From contig NZ_QREM01000010.1 of assembly GCF_003353015.1 (NCBI RefSeq), forward strand, positions 418,699 to 482,698: a DNA stretch of 64,000 nucleotides, in the 5' to 3' direction. Positions within the stretch are counted from its first letter, which is position 1; each line of letters begins with the position of its first letter. The notes below the pieces were generated by a model. It was not told the origin of the DNA. It did no database searches and saw only the letters and a program-made list of their open reading frames with translations. The stretch comes from Xanthomonas arboricola (GTDB taxonomy: Bacteria > Pseudomonadota > Gammaproteobacteria > Xanthomonadales > Xanthomonadaceae). Positions 16,783 to 25,497 of the stretch are shown in pieces. The position numbers and the translations under genes are program-made.

Positions 16783-18435
16783 TTACTTGCGCGCGGCATC
16801 GCTCCTGGCGCGGATCGCCTTGAACTCCGAACCGTCCTGCCAGCTCGGCCACTGCCGGCCGTTGGCCAGCGCCACGCCCACGTCGTAGACCAGGGTGGTG
16901 TCGGCCGCGTGGCCGCTGGCGTCCCATTGCGGGGTCCAGCGGTCGCAGGGCTGGTGATAGCACTCGGCAAAGTACTTGTCGCGCAGCGCCTTGCCGGCTG
17001 CCACGCCGCCGTCGAGCATGTCCAGGCCGGGCCCTGCGGTGATCGCCGGCACGCCCATGCGCGCAAAGGCGAAATGGTCGGCGCGGTAGAAGAAGCCCGC
17101 TTCCAGATTCGGGTCCGGCGAATAGCTGCGGCCGCGCGCCTTGGCAGCGGTTTCCAGATTGCCTTCCAGCGACACCCGTCCGCGTCCCCACGAGGCGATA
17201 TCGCGGGTGGGGCCGTCGGGGCTGAACATCTCCATGTTGAGCACCGCCACGGTCTTGTCCAACGGCGCCAGCGGATGGGCGGCGTAATAGTTGGCGCCGA
17301 GCAGGCCCTTCTCTTCCGCCGTCAATGCGATGAAGTACAGCGTGCGCTGCGGCTTGGGGCCGGCGGCGAACACGCGCGCCAGCTCCAGCACGCTGGCCAC
17401 GCCGGTGGCGTTGTCCACCGCGCCACGCCGTACCGTGTCGCCGCCGGCATCGGCCTTGCCCACGCCGAAGGCATCCCAGTGCGCGGAGAAGATCACCGTC
17501 TCGTCCGGATGCTGGCTGCCGGTGAGCTTGGCCACCACGTTGTGCGTGACCACGCGCTCGCGCTTGAGCTTGAAGTCCACCGACAGCGTCGCATCGCCCA
17601 ACGCCATCGGTGCAAAGTCGCGCTGCTGCGCGCGCTGCTTGGCCTGCGCAAAATCCAGCCCGGCGCGCTGGAACAGCGACACCGCCAATGCCTGCTGCAT
17701 CCAGCCACGCACCGGTACGTGCTGCGCCTTCGCATCGGCCTCGCTGCGTTCGATATCGAACAACGGCGACAGGCCCGAACTCTGCACCGTCGCCCAGCCG
17801 TACGCGGCCGGCGCGGTCTCGTGCACGATCAACACGCCGGCGGCGCCGCGACGCGCGGCCTCTTCGTACTTGTAGGTCCAGCGGCCGTAGTAGGTCACCG
17901 CCTTGCCATCGAAGGCGCCAGGCTGGCTGGATGCGAAGTCGGCATCGTTGATCAGCACCACCGCGATCTTGCCGCGCAGGTCCACGCCCTTGTAGTCGTC
18001 CCACTGCCGCTCCGGCGCGCTGATGCCGTAGCCCACGAACACCAGCGGTGCGTTCTTCAAGCGCACCGCGGCCTGCGGACGCAGGCTCTGCAAGGTCACG
18101 TCGCTGCCATTGACCAGCGCCTGGGTCTTGCCGCCGACACGCAGGCTGGCGCGCACCGGGCCGTCGACCTGCGCGCGCACCAACGGCACCGCCTGGGTCC
18201 AGCCGCCCTGCTCGCCACCCGGCTGCAGGCCGCCGGCCTTGAACTGCTCGACCAGGTAATCGACCGTGCGCTGCTCGCCGGCACTGGCCGGCGCACGGCC
18301 CTCGAACTCATCCGATGCCAGCAGGCGCACATGCCGCGACAGCGCTTCGGCATCGATGCCGCCACCGGGCAGATCGTTGGCGGCCTGCGCCACGCCTCCC
18401 ACGAACAGGCAGGCGGACAACAACAGGATGCGCAT
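16783..18435 (-). CDS. M28 family metallopeptidase, exported
   Basis: 550 residues with signal peptide MRILLLSACLFVGGVAQA. It is a secreted or periplasmic aminopeptidase of the M28 type (two zinc ions). A PA-like insert lies around residues 100-260. Zinc and catalytic residues are visible as FSAHWDAFG (His, Asp), GAVDNATGVASVLELAR (bridging Asp), TAEEKGLLGANYYA (catalytic Glu and Glu ligand), ADHFAFARMGVPA (Asp/His region) and ECYHQPCD (last His, with a likely disulfide). It belongs to the group often annotated as glutamate carboxypeptidase-like or Zn-dependent aminopeptidases. It probably supports peptide scavenging and has no operon partner here. Confidence 0.88.
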   Translation of the reverse strand: MRILLLSACLFVGGVAQAANDLPGGGIDAEALSRHVRLLASDEFEGRAPASAGEQRTVDYLVEQFKAGGLQPGGEQGGWTQAVPLVRAQVDGPVRASLRVGGKTQALVNGSDVTLQSLRPQAAVRLKNAPLVFVGYGISAPERQWDDYKGVDLRGKIAVVLINDADFASSQPGAFDGKAVTYYGRWTYKYEEAARRGAAGVLIVHETAPAAYGWATVQSSGLSPLFDIERSEADAKAQHVPVRGWMQQALAVSLFQRAGLDFAQAKQRAQQRDFAPMALGDATLSVDFKLKRERVVTHNVVAKLTGSQHPDETVIFSAHWDAFGVGKADAGGDTVRRGAVDNATGVASVLELARVFAAGPKPQRTLYFIALTAEEKGLLGANYYAAHPLAPLDKTVAVLNMEMFSPDGPTRDIASWGRGRVSLEGNLETAAKARGRSYSPDPNLEAGFFYRADHFAFARMGVPAITAGPGLDMLDGGVAAGKALRDKYFAECYHQPCDRWTPQWDASGHAADTTLVYDVGVALANGRQWPSWQDGSEFKAIRARSDAARK

Positions 18436-18794
18436 CGGATTCACGGCGTGGCCTTGCAACAGATAGATGACACACAGTTTACAAGCGCGCGCCCGCCACG
18501 GGACAGCAGACACGCCTTGCATACGCAACCTGCAACCTCCCGCCTGCCACCACAGGCCAGGCAACACGCTTTCAAGAAAGCAGCCTGCAAACGGTCTGGT
18601 GTGGTGTCCTGGCCGGTTGCCGGACCGTGTGGCGGCATGGATGCCGCCACCGAGCCGCCACGGACGGGTTCATGGCGCGTCCCGCAAGCGGTGAGGACGC
18701 CGCACGCTCGACTCACCCGGCCTTTGACTGCAGCCAAGCGAGGCTGCGACGCGCTACAGCGTTCGATTTGGGGGTGTTACCCACTGCAGTGGCG
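18436..18794. other. Gene-free interval with one repeat copy
   Basis: 359 bases between the M28 peptidase start and the stop of the metallo-beta-lactamase-fold gene, both on the minus strand. It holds a palindromic element around 18605-18700 (copy C). No gene is recognised. Confidence 0.55.
18605..18700. repeat. Palindromic interspersed repeat, copy C
   Basis: The core GTGGCGGCATGGATGCCGCC (from 18629) is a near-perfect palindrome. It is followed by a degenerate form of the flank seen at 48641-48675 (GCCGCCACGGACGGGTTCATG, then GCGTCCCGC), and ends GCGGTGAGGAC. It is the most diverged of the four copies. Confidence 0.65.
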
Positions 18795-19739
18795 CTAATT
18801 CGTCCGCGTCGCGCGGTCCAGCCAGCACGCCAGGCCCTGCGCATTGAGTTCGATATCGGTACCCAGCAACTGCGCCACGCGCGCATCGTCCAGGCGGCAG
18901 CCGTGCAGGCGGGCGCGCTGCAGATACAGGTCGGTCAGCGCCGCCACCATGCAGCGATGGCGGTCCGCATGCTGCGCGCAGTCCAGCGCGATGGCGGTCA
19001 TCGCATGGATCTGCTCGACCAGCGCCTGCGCCAGCGGTGCCGGCGATGTGACCCGCCCGTAATGGGTGAGATACATCGCCTGCGGTGCGGCCTCCATCAG
19101 CCGCGCGATCGACTGCAGCATCGCCTCCGGCTCGAACTGCACCGGCGAGGAGGTCGGCAGGATGAAGGCGCCTTGCGCGCTGTCGAGCTGGCGATACGAC
19201 AGGCCGAAGGTGTCACCCGTGAACCAGCTGCGGCTGCGCGCATCCCACACGCACAGGTGATGCCGCGCGTGGCCGGGCGTCTCGATGGCGCGCAGCGCGC
19301 GCTCGCCCAGCATCACGGTCTGTCCGTCGGCCGCTTCCACCACGCGCTCGGCCGGTACCGGCACGATCGCGCCGTAGCTGCGCGCCATTTCCGCCTCGCC
19401 GTACACCGCCGTGGCACCGGCAATCAGCCGGGTCGGATCGATCATGTGCGGCGCGCCGCGCGGATGCACCAGCACCTGCGCATTGGGCAGGTGCTGCAAC
19501 AAGGCACCCGCACCGCCGGCGTGGTCCAGATGCACATGGGTCAGGATCAGCCAGTCCACCTGCGCAGGCGTCAGCCCGGCCGACTGCAATGCGGCCAGCA
19601 TCCGAGGCACCGACAGTGTGGTGCCGCAATCGACGAAGGCGCCGCGTTGCGCCTCGACGATCAGGTAGGCCGCATCGAACTGCACACCGCCAAAGCCGGT
19701 GTCGATGGTGTGGATGCTGGAATCGACGGTCGCTGTCAT
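18795..19739 (-). CDS. MBL-fold metallo-hydrolase
   Basis: 314 residues, cytosolic. The metal motif LTHVHLDHAGGAG (HxHxDH) is present, with a further His in ETPGHARHHLCVW, an Asp in WFTGDTFGLSY and a C-terminal His in MYLTHYG. These are all ligands of a dinuclear metallo-beta-lactamase-fold hydrolase. Its overall pattern (IDTGFGGVQFDAAYLIVE, ALQSAGLTPAQVDWLILTH) is that of stand-alone hydrolases of the glyoxalase II or lactonase-like type. The true substrate is unknown. It lies 57 nt downstream of trpS and may be co-transcribed with it. Confidence 0.85.
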   Translation of the reverse strand: MTATVDSSIHTIDTGFGGVQFDAAYLIVEAQRGAFVDCGTTLSVPRMLAALQSAGLTPAQVDWLILTHVHLDHAGGAGALLQHLPNAQVLVHPRGAPHMIDPTRLIAGATAVYGEAEMARSYGAIVPVPAERVVEAADGQTVMLGERALRAIETPGHARHHLCVWDARSRSWFTGDTFGLSYRQLDSAQGAFILPTSSPVQFEPEAMLQSIARLMEAAPQAMYLTHYGRVTSPAPLAQALVEQIHAMTAIALDCAQHADRHRCMVAALTDLYLQRARLHGCRLDDARVAQLLGTDIELNAQGLACWLDRATRTN

Positions 19740-19796
19740 TGCTCCCCCATGGCGATGCGAGACGCCACAGTCTAGCCACGGGCACCGGGCGTGTCG

Positions 19797-21086
19797 TTAC
19801 GCCTCGCGCAAGACCCGCAGCGCCGCCAGGATCACCTCCGCCCCCGCCTGCGCATGCACGCCCGGCAATTGCAGGTCGCTGCCGTGCTCGGCCTGTTTCA
19901 GCCGCGCAATCAGCTGGCCCGCATCGCGTGGCGAGGCGAAGCCATCGCTTTGCAGCAGCAAGGCACCGGCGCCGTCGGTCAACTTGAAGTAGAACTGCCC
20001 GTCGCTTTCGCGATATTGCTTGAACACCGGCGGCGCGCTCTTCTCGCCCACCGGCGCCGCAGCCGCATCGCCCTGGCTGGACAGGTCGCGCAGGCCCACC
20101 GCAGCACGCAGCTCGGCCAGGAACGGCGTGGCGTAGCGCGCGCGCAGGCGTGCGCCACCGGCGCGCAGAATCGCCTCGATCTTGGCCGGCTCGGCCATCA
20201 GCGCCTCATAGCGCGTGCGCAGCGGTGCGATCTCCTGGTCGATCCGCTCGAACAGTTGCTGCTTGGCATCGCCCCAGCCGATGCCATCGGCAAACGCCTG
20301 CGCAAAGGCGGCCGTTTCCTGCGGCGTGGCAAAGGCCTGGTACAACTGGAACAGCGCCGATCCCTGCGTATCCTTGGCTTCACCCGGCGCGCGCGAATCG
20401 GTGAGGATGGAGAACACCAGCTTGCGCAGTTCCTCGCGCGGGGCGAACAACGGAATCGTGTTGCCATAGCTCTTGCTCATCTTGCGGCCGTCCAGACCGG
20501 GCAAGGTCGAGACCTGCTCGTCGATCACCGCCTCCGGCAGGGTGAAGAAGTCGCGGCCATACACGTGGTTGAAGCGCTGGGCGAAATCGCGCGCCATCTC
20601 GATATGCTGGATCTGGTCGCGTCCCACCGGCACCTTGTGCGCATTGAAGATCAGGATGTCTGCGGCCATCAGCACCGGATACATGAACAGGCCGGCGGTC
20701 ACGCCCGCATCCTCGTCCTCGCCGTCGACGCGGTTCTTGTCCACCGCCGCCTTGTAGGCATGCGCACGGTTGAGGATGCCCTTGCCGGCCACGCAGGTCA
20801 GCAGCCACAGCAGTTCGGTGGTTTCCGGCACGTCGGACTGGCGATAGAACCACACCGTTTCCGGGTCCAGGCCGCAGGCCAGCCAGCTGGCGGCGATCTC
20901 CAGCGTGGAGCGCTGCGTCCGTGCCGGGTCCTGCGCCTTGATCAGGCTGTGCAGGTCGGCCAGGAAATAGAAGCTTTCCGCGTCGGCCGCCGCGCTGGCC
21001 TGGATGGCCGGGCGGATCGCACCGACGTAGTTGCCCAGATGCGGGGTGCCGGAGGTGGTGATGCCGGTAAGGACGCGAGTGGTCAT
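19797..21086 (-). CDS. trpS: Tryptophan--tRNA ligase with C-terminal extension
   Basis: 429 residues. It charges tRNA-Trp with tryptophan using ATP. The class I signatures are PHLGNY (residues 15-20, HIGH equivalent) and KMSKS (202-206). The synthetase core is complete by about residue 330, where typical bacterial TrpS proteins end. A further ~95 residues follow after a short linker. Within them, VFKQYRESDGQFYFKLTDGA and DGFASPRDAGQLIARLK resemble the YegP/DUF1508 domain (FxxKxxxDGQYYF...GYxSxxxAxxGI). This fusion is treated as a finding. Transcription probably continues into the MBL-fold gene. Confidence 0.93.
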   Translation of the reverse strand: MTTRVLTGITTSGTPHLGNYVGAIRPAIQASAAADAESFYFLADLHSLIKAQDPARTQRSTLEIAASWLACGLDPETVWFYRQSDVPETTELLWLLTCVAGKGILNRAHAYKAAVDKNRVDGEDEDAGVTAGLFMYPVLMAADILIFNAHKVPVGRDQIQHIEMARDFAQRFNHVYGRDFFTLPEAVIDEQVSTLPGLDGRKMSKSYGNTIPLFAPREELRKLVFSILTDSRAPGEAKDTQGSALFQLYQAFATPQETAAFAQAFADGIGWGDAKQQLFERIDQEIAPLRTRYEALMAEPAKIEAILRAGGARLRARYATPFLAELRAAVGLRDLSSQGDAAAAPVGEKSAPPVFKQYRESDGQFYFKLTDGAGALLLQSDGFASPRDAGQLIARLKQAEHGSDLQLPGVHAQAGAEVILAALRVLREA

Positions 21087-21267
21087 CTGCGTAAGGCCAG
21101 GGGGTCAGCACGCAAGTTTAACGGTTCCGTGCCCCCGGCATGGGCGCAGCCGCGCCAGACGGCTGCTGTGGCCGGCGTGGCGGCAGACGCACGACGGGCC
21201 GCGTTGGGCGGCCCGTCGTATGCAGTCTGCGCTCACCGCTGCGGATGGCCACAGCGGGGCGACGCTG

Positions 21268-21477
21268 TCAGGTCTCGTCGCGCAACGACTTCTCGAACGC
21301 GCGTACCTCGGTCTGGGCGCGGTCGCGATCCCAGCCGTAGCGCTCCTGGAGCTTGCCCTGCAGATATTCGGCATTGCCTTCGGCAACCTTGAAATCGTCG
21401 TCGGTGAGGTCGCCCCACTTGGCCTGTGCCTTGCCCTTGAGCTGGGTCCACTTGCCGGAAATGATGTCGGTGTTCAT
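21268..21477 (-). CDS. CsbD family stress protein
   Basis: 69 residues. The sequence [20 protein letters not shown], then [24 protein letters not shown], is the hallmark of CsbD/YjbJ small hydrophilic proteins, which are induced by general stress in many bacteria and have no known biochemical activity. The ATG at 21477 was chosen to match the family N terminus (MN-D-ISGKW). Its neighbours are the entericidin-like lipoprotein genes, also stress- or stationary-phase-type genes in other bacteria. Confidence 0.92.
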   Translation of the reverse strand: MNTDIISGKWTQLKGKAQAKWGDLTDDDFKVAEGNAEYLQGKLQERYGWDRDRAQTEVRAFEKSLRDET

Positions 21478-21682
21478 TGCGTCGACTCCGCTGATGCGGT
21501 CGCGATTGACCGTGCGTGCAGGTTGCCCGCCGCCTCGTTCCGTGCAGATCAAGAACCGTCAAGCCGGCACTCACCGCACTGAATGCTTGCCTACGCTTGC
21601 GGCGCACCTTGTTCGCATCGGCCCTGCCTTGCAGCGTGCAGGCACGTCGCCGCGCGGCCCTGACTGCGCGACGATGCCGGGC

Positions 21683-21713
21683 AAAAAAAAACGGGCCTTG
21701 CGGCCCGTTCTTT
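21683..21713 (-). terminator. Rho-independent terminator after the entericidin genes
   Basis: On the minus strand an 8-bp GC-rich stem (AACGGGCC/GGCCCGTT, loop of 4) is followed by a run of at least eight T residues (the A tract at 21683-21690 on the plus strand). It sits 18 nt past the stop of the first entericidin-like gene. Confidence 0.85.
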
Positions 21714-21730
21714 CTGCATGCAGCGCTAGA

Positions 21731-21865
21731 TTACTTGCGCGCAGCGTCTTCCACCTTCTCGCCAGCGCCCTGCACGTCCTTGCCGGCACCTGCGACGGTG
21801 TTGCAACCCGACAGCATCCCGACCGACAACACCGACAGCACCAGCAGCACAATTGCACGCTTCAT
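21731..21865 (-). CDS. Entericidin-like small lipoprotein (first of pair)
   Basis: 44 residues. The signal MKRAIVLLVLSVLSVGMLSGC contains the lipobox LSGC (Cys 21), followed by NTVAGAGKDVQGAGEKVEDA, the entericidin A/B pattern (CNT-(R/A)G-G-D----G--I). In E. coli entericidins A and B are a stationary-phase lipoprotein pair described as antidote and toxin. It is followed by a strong terminator and preceded 81 nt upstream by a paralogue. Confidence 0.85.
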   Translation of the reverse strand: MKRAIVLLVLSVLSVGMLSGCNTVAGAGKDVQGAGEKVEDAARK

Positions 21866-21946
21866 AACAGACTCCTTCGTGGGTAAAGCGGCGACTTGCC
21901 GCAGATCAATCAAGTCAAACAACGACGATCAAACAGAACTCGGGGA

Positions 21947-22099
21947 TCAGCACTTACCGTCGCTGCAATTGTCGGCCTTCTTTTCGACCTTCTCACCTGC
22001 ACCCTGCATGTCCTTGCCGGCGCCAGCCATGGTGTTGCAGCCAGTCATCACGCCGGCCGAAAACAGGCCCAGTACCATCAGTGTCAGCAATCGCTTCAT
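21947..22099 (-). CDS. Entericidin-like small lipoprotein (second of pair)
   Basis: 50 residues. It was found by direct translation because it is very short. It begins MKRLLTLMVLGLFSAGVMTG and continues Cys-NTMAGAGKDMQGAGEKVEKK, so the lipobox is MTGC (Cys 21). Unlike its neighbour it has a C-terminal tail, ADNCSDGKC, with two extra cysteines that could form a disulfide or bind a metal. It is the first gene of the pair, and both use the terminator at 21683. Which member would act as toxin or antidote cannot be assigned. Confidence 0.8.
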   Translation of the reverse strand: MKRLLTLMVLGLFSAGVMTGCNTMAGAGKDMQGAGEKVEKKADNCSDGKC

Positions 22100-22208
22100 C
22101 GGTCTTCCTCAGTTCTGCATGCGGTGCAGACGCACCGTGTGTGGCGACAAATCTGACTGCGCGGCCGTGGATTTGATGTGAACGTGGCGTGCGGCGTTCA
22201 GCGATCGA

Positions 22209-23132
22209 TCAATCTCGCATCAGGGTCGACTTGCCGAACAGGCTCTCGACCAGGTCCACCGCCAGCTCGGCGGTGGCGTTGCGGTTGTCCAGCACCGGAT
22301 TGAGCTCGACGATGTCCAGCGATCCCATGCGCCCGGTGTCGGCAATCATTTCCATCACCAGCTGCGCCTCGCGGTAGTTGGGTCCACCCGGCACGGTGGT
22401 GCCCACGCCCGGCGCGATGCTCGGGTCCAGGAAATCCACATCGAAGCTCACATGCAGATGGGTGTCCTCGCTCATGCCCTGCAGGGCGGTCTCCATGGTC
22501 CGCTTCATGCCGGCCTCGTCGATGTAGCGCATGTCGTAGACATCGATGCGGTGCTGCTTGATCAGGCGCTTCTCCTCCGGGTCCACCGAGCGGATGCCGA
22601 TCTGCCGCACCTGCTCGGGCAGCAACGCCGGCGCACTGCCGCCCAGGTGGGTCAAGGCCTGCGGGCCCAGCCCGCACAGGCAGGCCACCGGCATGCCGTG
22701 CACATTGCCCGACGGCGTCACCTCGCTGGTATTGAAGTCCGAGTGCGCGTCCAGCCACAGCACCCGCAACGGGCGTTGCTGCTCGCGGCAGTACCTGGCC
22801 ACGGCGGTGATCGAACCGATGCCCAGGCAATGGTCGCCACCGAGCATGACCGGCATGCGCCCGGCGCGCAGTTCGGCGTAGCTGGCGTCCATCAACGCCT
22901 GGTTCCAGGCCACCACCTCGTCCAGATGCCGGTAACCGGCCTGGGGCGCCTGCCAGGGATTGCGTGGGCCATCCAGATTGCCCAGGTCGCGCACTTCCAC
23001 GCCGCGGCCGATCAAGGCCTCCTGCAACCCGGCGATGCGCAGCGCCTCCGGCCCCATCCGCGCACCACGGTGGCCGGCACCGATGTCGGTGGGAACGCCA
23101 ATCAGGGAAACCGGTACGTACTGCGTCGCCAT
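22209..23132 (-). CDS. rocF: Arginase
   Basis: 307 residues, the usual arginase length. It hydrolyses L-arginine to ornithine and urea with a dinuclear Mn2+ centre. The metal-binding motifs are present: GGDHCLGIGS (His), DAHSDFNTSEVTPSGNVHG (Asp-x-His-x-Asp) and SFDVDFLDP (Asp-x-Asp). The N terminus VSLIGVPTDIGAGHRGARMGPEALR is typical. An agmatinase is unlikely because the TSEVTPSGNVHGMP segment matches the arginase loop for the alpha-amino/carboxyl group. The ATG at 23132 fits the family start. It is monocistronic and divergent from the Roadblock/GTPase cluster. Confidence 0.93.
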   Translation of the reverse strand: MATQYVPVSLIGVPTDIGAGHRGARMGPEALRIAGLQEALIGRGVEVRDLGNLDGPRNPWQAPQAGYRHLDEVVAWNQALMDASYAELRAGRMPVMLGGDHCLGIGSITAVARYCREQQRPLRVLWLDAHSDFNTSEVTPSGNVHGMPVACLCGLGPQALTHLGGSAPALLPEQVRQIGIRSVDPEEKRLIKQHRIDVYDMRYIDEAGMKRTMETALQGMSEDTHLHVSFDVDFLDPSIAPGVGTTVPGGPNYREAQLVMEMIADTGRMGSLDIVELNPVLDNRNATAELAVDLVESLFGKSTLMRD

Positions 23133-23610
23133 GCATTGCTCCAGCATCGAGAAAGCGCTGCAGTCTAGTCGTCGGCTCGCGCACTGACGCGCGGCAGCGC
23201 AGCACGGCGCGGGGCCTGCGTCACCGATCACGCAATCGCATCTGCCACTGCAGCAATCCAAAGTGCGGCCGATACTGCGTAGCGGGCAATCGCCGGACCG
23301 GTGCGGGCAGCAGGCGCAAACGCTGCGCTACAAGCGCGCGGCAGTGCGGCGGGAGCGTTGCCAGGCATCGGCCGCGACCGCCTGGCGACGGCAACGGCGT
23401 CCTGATGGCCGCTTCAAGTGACGTGGTTGGGCAGTTTGTGGCGTATCTGCGCTTTGCGCGATGTGCCTGCCTGACCGCACAGTTAAGACAGGGAGGGCGC
23501 CATGACGATGACAGATGGTGCCGATGCTACTGTTCGCCCGCCAGCGCGGGACCCGGTGTCATCGACAAGGTCCTTCATCGCGCAGCGTGTTTCATACAGG
23601 GGAGGATTGC
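23133..23610. other. Divergent region between arginase and the GTPase cluster
   Basis: 478 bases that must contain promoters for both the arginase gene and the Roadblock/GTPase operon. No gene, repeat or strong hairpin is recognised. Confidence 0.5.
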
Positions 23611-24063
23611 ATGCCGCATAACGCCGTCAACCAGATCGTCAAGGCTGCCGTGGGCGAGGTCGCGCGGGCGTCGCATCAGTACGATCTGCAGCGCATCGGG
23701 CGCGAGTTCGCGCAGACCATCGAGCGTGAGGCGGGCATCCGTCTGCTGATGCTGTCCACCGCCGACGGGCGTGCCATCGCCGAACACTCCAGCCTGGATG
23801 TGGATGCCCGCCGCCTGGCCGCGATGGCCAATTCATTCCTGACCCTGGGCGAGACCCTGGCGCGCGAATCCAGCCTCAGCGAAGCCGACTACGCCACCAT
23901 CAGTACGCGTGGCGGGCAGCTGGTGCTGATCCGCATTCGCGCCGACAGACCATTGACACTCACGGCAGTGGGCGGCAGCGACATCAATGCCGCGGCGCTG
24001 TTGTTCAACGCGCGCGACTGCGCCGGCCGCCTGGCTGCGGCACTGGCGCAGCCGGCAGGCTGA
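23611..24063 (+). CDS. Roadblock/LC7-like domain protein (first of cluster)
   Basis: 150 residues. The central part LMLSTADGRAIAEHSSLDVDARRLAAMANSFLTLGETLARESSL, then YATISTRGGQLVLIRI, has the Roadblock/LC7 order. That order is a strand with a small hairpin (xxDGxxI), a long amphipathic helix around 'aAmansflslGe', then strands ending in 'Gq-vlIri'. MglB and other bacterial Roadblock proteins regulate small GTPases. An N-terminal extension of about 35 residues precedes the domain. A strong ribosome-binding site (GGAGGA) lies 8 nt before the ATG at 23611. It is the first gene of a four-gene cluster ending in a GTPase. Confidence 0.75.
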   Translation: MPHNAVNQIVKAAVGEVARASHQYDLQRIGREFAQTIEREAGIRLLMLSTADGRAIAEHSSLDVDARRLAAMANSFLTLGETLARESSLSEADYATISTRGGQLVLIRIRADRPLTLTAVGGSDINAAALLFNARDCAGRLAAALAQPAG

Positions 24064-24125
24064 GCGCTTGGCACCGTTCATGCTTGTGCCGGTGCACCGA
24101 TTCCCATCACTCGTAAGGACGACCC

Positions 24126-24485
24126 ATGTCAAAGCTCAACCTGGAACACCTGCATTCGATCGCCGGCTTCGTCGGCGCCGCCCTGGTCGATAGCGACAGC
24201 GGCATGGCGCTGGGCATGACCGGCGGCACCGATCTCAACCTGGAACTTGCCGCGGCCGGCAACACCGAAGTGGTGCGCGCCAAGCGCCGTATCGCCGAGC
24301 AGCTCGGTCTGAACGATTCCATCGAAGACATCCTGATCACCCTGGCGCGTCAGTACCACCTGCTGCGTCCGCTGGAGAGCAACGGCACGCTGTTCCTGTA
24401 CGTCGTGCTGGACCGCGCCAAGGCCAACCTGGCCATGGCCCGCCACGAGCTCAAGGCGTTCGAGAAGACCCTGGACTTCGGTTGA
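24126..24485 (+). CDS. Roadblock/LC7-like protein (second of cluster)
   Basis: 119 residues, cytosolic. The pattern HSIAGFVGAALVDSDSGMALG, then a long helix (AAAGNTEVVRAKRRIAEQLGL), DDIL-like strand segments (SIEDILITLARQYHLLRPLE) and NGTLFLYVVLDRAKANLAMAR matches the Roadblock fold in its shorter form. It ends LKAFEKTLDFG. TAAGGAC before the ATG is a plausible ribosome-binding site. It is 62 nt downstream of the first Roadblock gene. Two different Roadblock proteins could form a heterodimer acting on the GTPase encoded two genes later. Confidence 0.75.
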   Translation: MSKLNLEHLHSIAGFVGAALVDSDSGMALGMTGGTDLNLELAAAGNTEVVRAKRRIAEQLGLNDSIEDILITLARQYHLLRPLESNGTLFLYVVLDRAKANLAMARHELKAFEKTLDFG

Positions 24486-24579
24486 TGCCAACCCGGCGAC
24501 GCGCATGCGTCGCCTGCCCCGCCTGCCGGTGCGCACCGGCAGGCACCGCACTTTCGACGCGCCGACGCGGCGCCCTGTC

Positions 24580-25497
24580 ATGACCTCACCCATCCACACC
24601 ATGCGGGTCGCCACGGCCGGCCTGGACCTGCTGCACACCACACGCCTGAAACTGGCGTGCTCGCTATTGCTGGCCGAGCGCATCGACGTGCAGCTGGGGC
24701 AGTGGCCGCAGCACGCCGCCGAGGTGGTGGTGCTGGGGCTGGAAAGCGCCGACGGCCTGGCCGCCTGGCAGGCCCTGCAAGGCCAACCCGTGCGCGTGCT
24801 GGTGGTGTCGCGCACGCCGGTCGGCGGCGCATGGCTCAAGCACGGCGCCACCGTGCGCGACCTCAACGAACAGATGCGCCTGCTGCTGTCGTCCTCCGAC
24901 CACGCGCAGGTCGCCGAGCCGGCGTTGCTGGTCCGCCATTGCCGCGGCGAGTTCGGTGCCGCTGCGGTGCTGTTGCGCAATGCGCACCTGCAGGTCCGCG
25001 TGGACCCCGCCAACGGCTGCATACAGCTTCCCGCCGGCCTTGCCTTGCCGGAGCTGCTCGCGCTGCTGGATCGCCCCGGCTGGCAGGTCGCAGCGGACAG
25101 CGGCGATCACACACTCACCCACCGTATTTCCTTCGAGGCGCTGTACTTCGCCCTGCCCGAGCACCTGCGCCCCGCGCTGCCGGCGGTCGATCCCAGCCAC
25201 GCGCTGCAGCTGCGCCAATGGCCGGAGCTGAGCGCCGGGACCCGTTCATCGGCGCGGCTGCTGGCCATTGCCCACCTGCATGCACGGCCGTGGCGCCCGC
25301 AGGCGCTGGCCAATGCTTGCAAGCTGCCACTGCAAACGGTGGAATGCCTGTTCGCCGCTGCACTCGCCAGCGGCCTTGCCCAGACTGCGGAGATTCCCGT
25401 GCCTGCAACGCAGCCTCGTCCGGACAGCAGCAACTCCCGGTTTTTCTCCTGGGTCGCGCGTCGCTTTGGCCTCTCTTTCTTTCAGGCGCAGCCATGA
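24580..25497 (+). CDS. Protein of unknown function linked to a GTPase (possible winged-helix C terminus)
   Basis: 305 residues, no recognised family. The first ~100 residues alternate strands and helices (MRVATAGLD, DVQLG, EVVVLGLE, VRVLVVSRTP), like a degenerate receiver domain lacking a phosphoacceptor Asp. A middle part (about 110-220) contains GAAAVLLRNAHLQVRVDPAN. The C-terminal 70 residues, LLAIAHLHARPWRPQALANA followed by KLPLQTVECLFAAALASGLA, look like a winged helix-turn-helix similar to DUF742 proteins of conservons. These domain ideas are inference. The stop overlaps the GTPase start (ATGA), so the two proteins are probably made in fixed ratio and may bind each other. The ATG at 24580 was chosen over an in-frame ATG at 24505 because similarity to folded structure begins there. 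Confidence 0.6.
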   Translation: MTSPIHTMRVATAGLDLLHTTRLKLACSLLLAERIDVQLGQWPQHAAEVVVLGLESADGLAAWQALQGQPVRVLVVSRTPVGGAWLKHGATVRDLNEQMRLLLSSSDHAQVAEPALLVRHCRGEFGAAAVLLRNAHLQVRVDPANGCIQLPAGLALPELLALLDRPGWQVAADSGDHTLTHRISFEALYFALPEHLRPALPAVDPSHALQLRQWPELSAGTRSSARLLAIAHLHARPWRPQALANACKLPLQTVECLFAAALASGLAQTAEIPVPATQPRPDSSNSRFFSWVARRFGLSFFQAQP

